The notes under the pieces are model-generated. The model was not told the origin of the DNA. It made no database searches and saw nothing but the letters and a program-made list of their open reading frames with translations. This document shows positions 57,769 through 64,000 of a stretch of 64,000 nucleotides of DNA, piece by piece. This DNA is from Streptomyces sp. A0642. GTDB taxonomy: Bacteria; Actinomycetota; Actinomycetes; Streptomycetales; Streptomycetaceae. How positions within the stretch are numbered: position 1 is the first letter of the stretch; each line of letters opens with the position of its first letter. The stretch covers positions 62,001 through 126,000 of the forward strand of contig NZ_SSBL01000021.1 of NCBI RefSeq assembly GCF_004795105.1, given 5' to 3'. The position numbers and the translations under genes are program-made.

Positions 57769-58374
57769 TCAGGCGTTCTGGATGACCTGGGTGACGCCGT
57801 TGATGATCTGCTGGACGGCGATGGCGGACAGCATCATGCCGGCGAGCCGGGTGACCAGTACGACGCCGCCGTCCTTGATGACCCTGATGATCAGCAGCGA
57901 GTAGCGCATGGTCAGCCAGAGCACGACGTGCATGACGATGATGGCCGACCAGACGGAGACCTGGCTGCCGAAGCTGTCGGCGTGCTGGACCGCGAGGATC
58001 ACCGAGACGATCGCTCCCGGGCCGGCGAGCAGCGGCATACCGAGGGGGACGAGCGCCACGTTGACGTCCTTGGTCTGCGTCGGCTCGTCGGTCTTGCCGG
58101 TCAGCAGATCGAGCGCGATCAGCAGCAGGAGCAGTCCGCCCGCGATCATCAGCGCGGGGACGGAGACGTGCAGGTAGTCCAGGATCTGCTGGCCGAGCAC
58201 GCCGAAGACGGCGATCACGCCGAAGGCGACGGCGACCGCCTGGAGCGCCATCCTGCGCTGCATCCGGGCGGGACGGCCGGCGGTGAGGGCGAGGAAGATC
58301 GGGGTGATCCCGGGCGGGTCCATAATCACAAAAAGGGTGAGAAAAAGGGATCCGAAGACAGCGACGTCGAACAC
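57769..58374 (-). CDS. MarC family membrane protein
   Basis: Integral membrane protein of 201 aa with six predicted helices, family MarC/UPF0056. The N terminus VFDVAVFGSLFLTLFVIMDPPG carries the family DPPG motif. The GTG at 58374 has AAGG six bases upstream and the upstream frame to 58572 is not coding. Despite the family name, a role in multiple antibiotic resistance is not supported; transport function is unknown. Confidence 0.9.
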   Translation of the reverse strand: MFDVAVFGSLFLTLFVIMDPPGITPIFLALTAGRPARMQRRMALQAVAVAFGVIAVFGVLGQQILDYLHVSVPALMIAGGLLLLLIALDLLTGKTDEPTQTKDVNVALVPLGMPLLAGPGAIVSVILAVQHADSFGSQVSVWSAIIVMHVVLWLTMRYSLLIIRVIKDGGVVLVTRLAGMMLSAIAVQQIINGVTQVIQNA

Positions 58375-58440
58375 AGTGAGCCTTGCGAGGAGAGAGCGGA
58401 AATGCGGCGGGGAGCAACGCACCGCGGTCCTGCCGGGGCA

Positions 58441-58469
58441 GGCTGCCGTCGGACAGTCCGACGGCAGCC
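58441..58469 (-). terminator. Hairpin terminator after PHP gene
   Basis: A perfect 13-bp stem (GGCTGCCGTCGGA and complement) has a three-base loop, 51 bp after the PHP stop and before marC. Confidence 0.82.
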
Positions 58470-58519
58470 GCGGGCGACCGGGGCGTGGGGGAAGGAGCGC
58501 CCCGTGGGGGCGCGCGGTG

Positions 58520-59386
58520 TTACGAGGTGACGGGTCCGCCGGCTCCCGGCACCGGGAAGGCGCCCGTGGCACGCCGGGTGATCTCGCCGTAGATCTCCGG
58601 GTCGGTGGTGTACGCGCCGAGCTCCACGGTCTTGCGACTGCCGTGGTAGTCGCTCGACCCGGTCGTGAGCAGGCCGAGTTCGCGGGCGAGTCCGCGCAGC
58701 CGGGCCCTGGTCGGCTCGTCGTGGTCCATGTGGTCGACCTCGATGCCGTCGAGGCCCGCGGCGGCGAGCTTCGCGATCGACGACTCGGGGACCACCTCGC
58801 CGCGTTTCACGGCGGCGGGATGGGCGAAGACCGTGACGCCGCCGGCGGCCTTGACCAGCCGGATCGCGTCGAAGGGGTCGAGTTCGTGCTTCTCCGCGTA
58901 CGCACGCCCGCCGTCGGCGAGCCACTCGGGCGTGAAGGCGTCGGAGACGGTCGCGACGACGCCCAGTTCGACCAGGGCGGTGGCGATGTGCGGCCGCCCG
59001 ACCGAGCCGTCCCCGGCGATCCGCGCGACCTGTTCCCACGCGACGGGGACGCCCAGGGCCTGGAGCTTGCGCACCATGGCCTGCGCGCGCGGCACCCGGT
59101 CGTCGCGCACCAGCTCGCGCTCGCGCGCCAGCTCGGGCTCGTCAGGATCGAAGAGGTAGGCCAGCATGTGCAGCCCGACGCCGTCGATGCGGCAGGAGAG
59201 CTCGGCTCCGGTGACGAGGGTGAGGCCCTCGGGGAGCGCGGCCCGTGCCGCGGCATGACCGCGGACCGTGTCGTGGTCGGTGAGGGCGACGACGTCGAGG
59301 CCGGCGGCGGCCGCGTTGCGCACCAGCTCGGCGGGGGTGTCCGTGCCGTCCGACGCGGTGGAGTGGGTGTGCAGGTCGATGCGCAC
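58520..59386 (-). CDS. PHP domain metal-dependent phosphoesterase
   Basis: Protein of 288 aa with the four PHP metal-binding motifs: HTHS near the N terminus, LTDHDT, FAHPAAV and GSSDYHG. The GTG at 59386 gives VRIDLHTHS as the start; the open frame begins at 59428. Proteins of this type act as 3'-5' nucleases or AMP/histidinol phosphatases (TrpH/RNase AM-like). Cytoplasmic. Confidence 0.9.
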   Translation of the reverse strand: MRIDLHTHSTASDGTDTPAELVRNAAAAGLDVVALTDHDTVRGHAAARAALPEGLTLVTGAELSCRIDGVGLHMLAYLFDPDEPELARERELVRDDRVPRAQAMVRKLQALGVPVAWEQVARIAGDGSVGRPHIATALVELGVVATVSDAFTPEWLADGGRAYAEKHELDPFDAIRLVKAAGGVTVFAHPAAVKRGEVVPESSIAKLAAAGLDGIEVDHMDHDEPTRARLRGLARELGLLTTGSSDYHGSRKTVELGAYTTDPEIYGEITRRATGAFPVPGAGGPVTS

Positions 59387-59461
59387 GACACGTACTCCAG
59401 TGCTCGCAGCCAGGTGGGGGACGCTCAAGGATAACCGGCGCCCGGGCCCGCTCCGGCCCGC

Positions 59462-60106
59462 TCAGGGTCCCGCCAGCAGCCGGGGCGTGAGCGCCCCGCA
59501 GGGCACCAGGTCGACCTCTCCCCCGGCGTCGCGCAGATCGGTCAGCACCAGCTCGTCGTACATCAGGAGTCCCGACTGCTCGGGCCAGACGATCGCCCAG
59601 AGCCAGAGCCCGCGCGCCTCACCGGCGAAGACCGCGCGGTCGACGGGGGCGTCCTTCACGTGCCAGAGCGGGGTGGGGCGGCCGGCGGCGAGCACTTTGG
59701 CGTCCGGCGGCCCGTCGACCCGCAGCAGCGGGCCCGGATCCGGGCCGTCGATCCCGGCGAACCGCGCCCCGAGCCCGACGCCGAGCTCCTCGGCGACCAG
59801 CAGCAGCTCACCGAGTCCGCCGAGCGGCCCCGGCCCGGAACAGGCGACGGCGGTGGCCCGTCCCCCGCTGCGGTCGTCCCCGGCTGCCGCGACCCCGGTG
59901 AACAGCCATCCGACCGGCAGCGGCCACGGCATCCACACCGGCACCTGCGCCCGGTGCACCACCACCCCGAGCGCCTCGACGCTGGGCGGGATGACCGGCT
60001 GAAGCGGGTGCACGCTGCCGTGCGCGTCGCACTGCCACGTATCGGCAAAGAGACCGGGCGCCGCGACCCGGCCTCCACACTTCGGGCAACTGGGTTCGCC
60101 CCTCAT
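59462..60106 (-). CDS. Zinc-ribbon DUF6758-type protein
   Basis: Protein of 214 aa. An N-terminal zinc ribbon CPKCGG with further Cys/His (WQCDAHG) is followed by a Gly/Leu-rich domain containing many Trp and Pro residues. The family resembles the Streptomyces phosphotransacetylase-like/DUF6758 hypothetical proteins. The ATG at 60106 was chosen over an in-frame TTG nine bases upstream. Function unknown. Confidence 0.8.
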   Translation of the reverse strand: MRGEPSCPKCGGRVAAPGLFADTWQCDAHGSVHPLQPVIPPSVEALGVVVHRAQVPVWMPWPLPVGWLFTGVAAAGDDRSGGRATAVACSGPGPLGGLGELLLVAEELGVGLGARFAGIDGPDPGPLLRVDGPPDAKVLAAGRPTPLWHVKDAPVDRAVFAGEARGLWLWAIVWPEQSGLLMYDELVLTDLRDAGGEVDLVPCGALTPRLLAGP

Positions 60107-60194
60107 AAGGACCAACGGTCCTCCCCGGTCGTCGCCGCGTCAAGGACGATCACCCTTCCGCAGCGTGGCTCCGACCAGGAGATTTAGATGTAGC

Positions 60195-60224
60195 TTGCAT
60201 TTATTAGACGCTCTAACTTATTCT
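60195..60224 (+). promoter_or_regulatory. MFS gene promoter with overlapping operator-like palindrome
   Basis: TTGCAT (60195-60200), an 18-base spacer, then TATTCT (60219-60224), 40 bp before the MFS start. The spacer contains the inverted repeat TTAGA-CGC-TCTAA (60204-60216). A repressor bound there would block RNA polymerase. The patch is strikingly AT-rich for this genome. Confidence 0.7.
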
Positions 60225-60263
60225 GTGCACAACACACCGGACTAGTGGAGAGCGAGAAGTCCC

Positions 60264-61496
60264 ATGCAGGGAGAGGATCCGTTCGAACAGGGATCGGCGA
60301 GCATCCTGCGCCAGCCGAAGGCCGTCTGGGCCACAGCGGGCGCTTCCGTGGTCGCGTTCATGGGAATCGGCCTGGTGGACCCGATTCTCCCGTCCATCGC
60401 GAAGGGACTGGAGGCGTCGCCGAGCCAGGTGTCCCTGCTGTTCACCTCGTACTTCCTGATCACGGCCGTCGCCATGCTCGTCACCGGCTTCGTCTCCAGC
60501 CGCATCGGGGGACGCAGGACGCTGCTGGCCGGCCTCGCGCTCGTCGTGGTCTTCGCCGCGCTCTCCGGCACCTCCTCCTCCGTCGCGGAACTCGTCGGCT
60601 TCCGGGCCGGCTGGGGCCTGGGCAACGCGCTCTTCGTCTCGACGGCACTCGCCGTGATCGTGGGAGCCGCGGCGGGCGGCAGCTCCGCGGCGATCCTGCT
60701 GTACGAATCGGCGCTCGGCCTCGGCATGGCGTGCGGGCCGCTGCTCGGGGCGCTCCTCGGTGACGCCAGCTGGCGGTATCCGTTCTTCGGCACGGCCGCG
60801 CTGATGGCGATCGGCTTCGTCTGCATCACCGCGTTCCTCGGGGAACAGCCCCGGCCGGCCCGGAAGACGTCCCTGCTCGACCCGCTCAAGGCCCTCGGCC
60901 ACCGCGGTCTCGCCTCCGTCGCGGCCTCGGCGTTCTTCTACAACTACGCGTTCTTCACGATCCTGGCCTTCACGCCGTTCGTGCTGAACATGACCCCGTA
61001 CAAGTCCGGCGCCGTCTTCTTCGCCTGGGGCCTGCTGCTGGCGGTCTTCTCGGTGCTCGTAGCACCGCGGCTCCAGAAGCGCTTCGGCTCGCTCAAGGTG
61101 GTCGGCGCCTCACTGGTGCTGCTCGCCGCGGACCTGGTGATCCTCGGGTACGGCGACCACACGACGGCGATCGTCTGCACCATCGTCTCCGGCGCCTTCA
61201 TCGGCATGAACAACACCGTCTACACGGAGCTGGCGCTCGGCGTCTCGGACGCGCCTCGCCCGGTGGCCAGCGCGGGCTACAACTTCGTCCGCTGGTTCGC
61301 GGCCGCCGCCGCGCCGTACCTGGCCCCGAAGATCGAGGAGTGGAGCGACATCCACATCCCCTTCGTGGTCGCCGCCGCCGCCGCGGTCGTCGGCGCGGTC
61401 GTCGTCTGGGCCCGGCGCTCGGCACTGACGCACGAAGCGGAAGAACTGGAACCGAAGCACGCCACCGAGGACGGCGTCACGGTCTTCGCCGGCTGA
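60264..61496 (+). CDS. MFS transporter (DHA1-type drug efflux)
   Basis: Transporter of 410 aa with twelve predicted helices. The N terminus VDPILPSIAKGL and the loop-2/3 motif FVSSRIGGRRTLL fit drug:H+ antiporter-1 transporters. The ATG at 60264 has GAGAGCGAGAAG upstream. It is the only gene of its unit and is preceded by a promoter with an operator-like palindrome, though no regulator gene is adjacent. Confidence 0.92.
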   Translation: MQGEDPFEQGSASILRQPKAVWATAGASVVAFMGIGLVDPILPSIAKGLEASPSQVSLLFTSYFLITAVAMLVTGFVSSRIGGRRTLLAGLALVVVFAALSGTSSSVAELVGFRAGWGLGNALFVSTALAVIVGAAAGGSSAAILLYESALGLGMACGPLLGALLGDASWRYPFFGTAALMAIGFVCITAFLGEQPRPARKTSLLDPLKALGHRGLASVAASAFFYNYAFFTILAFTPFVLNMTPYKSGAVFFAWGLLLAVFSVLVAPRLQKRFGSLKVVGASLVLLAADLVILGYGDHTTAIVCTIVSGAFIGMNNTVYTELALGVSDAPRPVASAGYNFVRWFAAAAAPYLAPKIEEWSDIHIPFVVAAAAAVVGAVVVWARRSALTHEAEELEPKHATEDGVTVFAG

Positions 61497-61520
61497 CGGG
61501 CCGGCACCCGGCCCCGTACC

Positions 61521-61560
61521 GCCCCGCCCACGGCTCGCCCTCCTGGCCGCGCGGCGGGGC
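61521..61560. terminator. Possible hairpin terminator
   Basis: GCCCCGCC and GGCGGGGC pair over an approximately 24-base loop between the convergent MFS and SUFU genes. Confidence 0.5.
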
Positions 61561-61578
61561 CTTCCCCTGCCGTCCGTC

Positions 61579-62163
61579 TCAGTCCAGGGCGACCGAGGCC
61601 CGCAGCGGATCCCGCAGATCCGTGCCCTGCGACAGCCACCGCTCCTGGAGTTCCTGCGCACCGCGGACCCGCTTCCACGCCGCCTCGTTGGGCGTCATCG
61701 GCAGCAACGGCAGGAACCGCACGGGCTCCAGGGGCTCCTCCAGCGGCAGATCCTCGACGAGCCCTCCGGACTCGGCGACCAGCACGGAGCTGAACGGGGC
61801 GCCGGGCCACAGGGGTTCACCCACGTCCAGGGAGGCGCCCGGCGCCACGATCACCCCCTCCACCTGCGGCGAGGCCGCCAGCACGGCGAGCTTGCGCAGC
61901 ACCTGGTCGGTGTCGGCGAGGCCGGCCCGCACGGACAGGACCAGTTCGGCGCGCGGGCCCTTGACCGGGTCGGCGAGCGTGGCGGCCGGATCGGCCATCG
62001 GCTGGCCGGACATGCCGAGCGTGGCGTACCTCACCACGTCGCCGTCGATGAACCGGAGCACCTCGATCCGGTCCGTCCCGAGAAAGGTCACTGCCGCGCG
62101 TGCGTCCGGTTCACCCAGGGCCGTCCGCAGACGTGCCTCGACCAGAGCAAGAATTTCTGCCAT
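61579..62163 (-). CDS. Suppressor of fused (SUFU) domain protein
   Basis: Protein of 194 aa resembling the bacterial SUFU family (PF05076), with segments such as RAELVLSVRAGL and FLPLLPMTPNEAAW that are typical. The start at 62163 begins MAEILALVEARL; the frame is open to 62217. The bacterial members are often near contact-dependent toxin immunity genes; no toxin is next to it here. Role unknown. Confidence 0.8.
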   Translation of the reverse strand: MAEILALVEARLRTALGEPDARAAVTFLGTDRIEVLRFIDGDVVRYATLGMSGQPMADPAATLADPVKGPRAELVLSVRAGLADTDQVLRKLAVLAASPQVEGVIVAPGASLDVGEPLWPGAPFSSVLVAESGGLVEDLPLEEPLEPVRFLPLLPMTPNEAAWKRVRGAQELQERWLSQGTDLRDPLRASVALD

Positions 62164-62573
62164 GCGGCGAGCATAGGACGCGTATGGAACGGGCAAAGTA
62201 AGGGATTGGCCCTGCACCGGCTGCTAGCCTGGGGTGCCGGCCGGGACAGCACGCAGAAGCGTCGCTCTCAAGTCCCGACGAAACGTCATCCCCTACGGGG
62301 GACCGACCGGAGGAGGTGGGGCTGCGGTGGATCCAAGTCGACCGTGCAGTACCAACCGCTCTTCCGCTCGACACCTTTCTTCTGTGATCTGACGCCTTCT
62401 CGGTCAAGGCGCATGGCATTTCGCACGACGGAAGAGCACTCCTTTTTTGCCTGTCTGTAGCGAACGCCGTCGTCGTGCCTCCGCGGTGCCGCCCGCTTTG
62501 CGGACGTGAGCCCACGTCCCCATTCCGGGCTGTTCCACGCCTGCGCAGACGGCCCTCCGTGAAGGAGCCAGCC
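62164..62573 (+). other. Long structured leader before corA
   Basis: This 410-bp gap contains several small inverted repeats (GGGAC/GTCCC, GACG-AAA-CGTC, CCCC-TAC-GGGG), the 6-bp hairpin CGCCTT/AAGGCG at 62393-62411 and a T6 run at 62443-62448, which is rare in this genome. No known riboswitch class was recognised. A TAGCCT at 62225-62230 could be a -10. The open frame 62206-62460 has no coding character. Confidence 0.5.
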
Positions 62574-63695
62574 ATGTCGATGATCCGTGACCTGCGCGCC
62601 GTGGTGCGCCCGTCCCTGCGCAAGACCAACACCCTGCACAACGGTTACGACACCACCCGCGACCCGTCCGCCTCCAGCGCGGTCGTCGACTGCGCGGTCT
62701 ACCGCGACGGCCGCCGTATCGCCGACCAGGACGGCACCTGCCGTACGCCGCACGAGGCGATGCTGCGCGTACGGGAGAAGGGCGGCTTCGCCTGGATCGG
62801 CCTCCATGAGCCGACCGAGGAGGAGTTCGCGGGCATCGCCCGGGAGTTCGGGCTGCACCCGCTCGCCGTGGAGGACGCCGTCCACGCCCACCAGCGGCCG
62901 AAGCTCGAGCGGTACGACGACACCCTGTTCACCGTCTTCAAGACGATCCACTACGTCGAGCACGCCGAGCTGACCGCGACCAGCGAGGTCGTCGAGACCG
63001 GCGAGGTGATGTGCTTCACCGGCCGGGACTTCGTCATCACCGTGCGGCACGGCGGTCACGGCTCGCTGCGTGCGCTGCGCCAGCGGCTGCAGGACGACCC
63101 CGAGCTGCTCGCCAAGGGCCCGTCCGCGGTCCTGCACTCCATCGCCGACCACGTCGTCGACGGGTACATCGCGGTGGCGGGCGCCGTGCAGGACGACATC
63201 GACGAGGTGGAGATCGAGGTCTTCTCCACCCCGGACAAGGGCAGTCCGCGCGGTTCGGACGCCGGCCGGATCTACCAGCTCAAGCGCGAGGTGCTGGAGT
63301 TCAAGCGGGCCGTCTCGCCGCTGCTGCGCCCGATGCAGCTCCTCAGCGAGCGGCCGATGCGGCTGATCGACCCGGACATCCAGAAGTACTTCCGGGACGT
63401 CGCCGACCACCTCGTCCGGGTGCAGGAAGAGGTCATCGGGTTCGACGAACTGCTGAACTCGATCCTCCAGGCCAACCTCGCCCAGGCGACGGTCGCGCAG
63501 AACGAGGACATGCGCAAGATCACGTCCTGGGCGGCCATCATCGCCGTACCGACGATGATCTGCGGCGTCTACGGCATGAACTTCAAGCACATGCCGGAGC
63601 TGCGCTGGACGTACGGCTACCCGATGGTGCTGGGCTTCATCGGCGTGGTCTGTTTCTCCATCCACCGCATGCTGAAGCGCAACGGCTGGCTGTGA
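62574..63695 (+). CDS. corA: Magnesium/cobalt transporter CorA family
   Basis: Inner-membrane cation channel of 373 aa. A large N-terminal cytoplasmic domain and long helix precede two C-terminal helices with the pore signature GMN (334-336 in VYGMNF). The ATG at 62574 follows GAAGGAG. It carries Mg2+ and Co2+/Ni2+ into the cell. The long leader upstream may regulate it. Confidence 0.92.
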   Translation: MSMIRDLRAVVRPSLRKTNTLHNGYDTTRDPSASSAVVDCAVYRDGRRIADQDGTCRTPHEAMLRVREKGGFAWIGLHEPTEEEFAGIAREFGLHPLAVEDAVHAHQRPKLERYDDTLFTVFKTIHYVEHAELTATSEVVETGEVMCFTGRDFVITVRHGGHGSLRALRQRLQDDPELLAKGPSAVLHSIADHVVDGYIAVAGAVQDDIDEVEIEVFSTPDKGSPRGSDAGRIYQLKREVLEFKRAVSPLLRPMQLLSERPMRLIDPDIQKYFRDVADHLVRVQEEVIGFDELLNSILQANLAQATVAQNEDMRKITSWAAIIAVPTMICGVYGMNFKHMPELRWTYGYPMVLGFIGVVCFSIHRMLKRNGWL

Positions 63696-63752
63696 TCCGG
63701 TGGACCGGTCCGGGACCGGCCGGTCCGTGCAAGCCGGTCTAAGCTCTGCCCC

Positions 63753-64000
63753 ATGACTGCTGCTGACACGCTGCTCGGGCCGGCCCTCGTCGAGGAGGCC
63801 ACCAAGAAGTCGGGCCTCATCTGGGTGCGCGGCACCGGTCCCGCCCGGGCACTGTGGCACGTGTGGCACGAGGGGGCGGCGCACCTCGTCGGGGACGGCC
63901 CCGGCGAGCAGCCGCTCCCGGCCGGGCTCACCGACGGCGCCACCGCGGAGGTGACCGTCCGCAGCAAGGACAACGGCGGCCGGCTCGTCGCCTGGCCGGC
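63753..64000 (+). CDS. Hypothetical protein, partial (cut by window end)
   Basis: ATG at 63753 opens a frame that runs to the window end (at least 82 codons), starting MTAADTLLGPALVEEATKKS. It has the coding GC pattern of its neighbours and lies 57 bp downstream of corA. The segment SGLIWVRGTGPARALWHVWHEG may belong to a Streptomyces family I recall near corA. Function is not known. Confidence 0.7.
   Translation, partial: MTAADTLLGPALVEEATKKSGLIWVRGTGPARALWHVWHEGAAHLVGDGPGEQPLPAGLTDGATAEVTVRSKDNGGRLVAWP

Noticed and set aside
62206..62460. 84-codon ORF upstream of corA
   Set aside because: No ribosome site, contains the T6 run and hairpins; amino-acid composition is random-looking.
62164..62573. 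M-box or other known riboswitch upstream of corA
   Set aside because: Core motifs of known Mg2+, cobalamin or other riboswitch classes could not be matched by eye.
1..64000. Mobile elements, CRISPR arrays, tRNA and rRNA genes
   Set aside because: No transposase, integrase, terminal inverted repeats, spacer-repeat arrays, or RNA gene signatures were found on either strand.

Overview
The window is high-GC actinobacterial DNA, almost certainly a Streptomyces chromosome core. Nearly every gene shows strong GC bias at third codon positions, there are many GTG starts and one apparent CTG start, and terminators are long GC-rich perfect hairpins. There is a WhiB7/WblC regulator, a mycoredoxin, a DUF574 (SAV2177-type) methyltransferase, and GGAAT-N18-GTT promoters of the SigR type. 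No rRNA, tRNA, IS element, prophage or CRISPR array was seen.

The backbone follows a gene order that I recall, from memory, as conserved between Streptomyces and Mycobacterium tuberculosis (around Rv3194c-Rv3211): YlbL/PDZ protease, zinc metalloprotease, ThiF-like protein, ABC1 kinase, whiB7/wblC, uvrD2, mycoredoxin, nudC, the AdnB and AdnA helicase-nucleases, an MGMT-like protein, moeZ, a DUF3152 protein, TetR, DUF3107, a small membrane protein, a ferritin-like protein and a DEAD-box helicase. The themes are genome repair (uvrD2, adnA/adnB, an alkyltransferase-like protein), thiol redox and sulfur transfer (mycoredoxin, moeZ), translation stress (wblC, DEAD-box helicase) and nucleotide housekeeping (two Nudix proteins).

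Layout: 0-6.2 kb holds PPA1309, YlbL, moaE, an SDR, a metalloprotease and a Nudix protein. 6.2-9.4 kb is a TerD-AIM24 fusion with two more AIM24 genes. 9.4-13.3 kb has a YgjP-like metallopeptidase, a ThiF-like protein, an ABC1 kinase and a small protein. 13.4-17.3 kb is wblC with an attenuated leader, uvrD2 and a mycoredoxin behind a SigR promoter. 17.4-28.7 kb has nudC, a dipeptidase, adnB, a divergent DUF574 methyltransferase wedged between adnB and adnA, adnA and an alkyltransferase-like gene. 28.9-35.2 kb has a large flippase/pseudokinase membrane protein and two tandem secreted hydrolases. 35.2-36.5 kb is moeZ behind a second SigR promoter.

Between moeZ and the DUF3152 gene lies an accessory region of about 11 kb. 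It contains (a) a four-gene operon at 36.5-41.8 kb with a PelF-like glycosyltransferase, a multipass membrane protein, a sugar epimerase and a Spherulin-4-type glycosidase, read here as a candidate exopolysaccharide system, and (b) a complete peptide-type ABC importer at 42.0-47.3 kb. The importer is preceded by a leaderless 31-codon ORF ending Cys-Cys-stop, a candidate cysteine-sensing attenuator. The remaining 16 kb returns to the backbone, followed by a NYN-domain protein, a 50-aa protein behind a third SigR-type promoter, MarC, PHP, DUF6758, an MFS transporter with an operator-like palindrome, a SUFU-domain protein, CorA with a long structured leader, and a gene cut by the window end.
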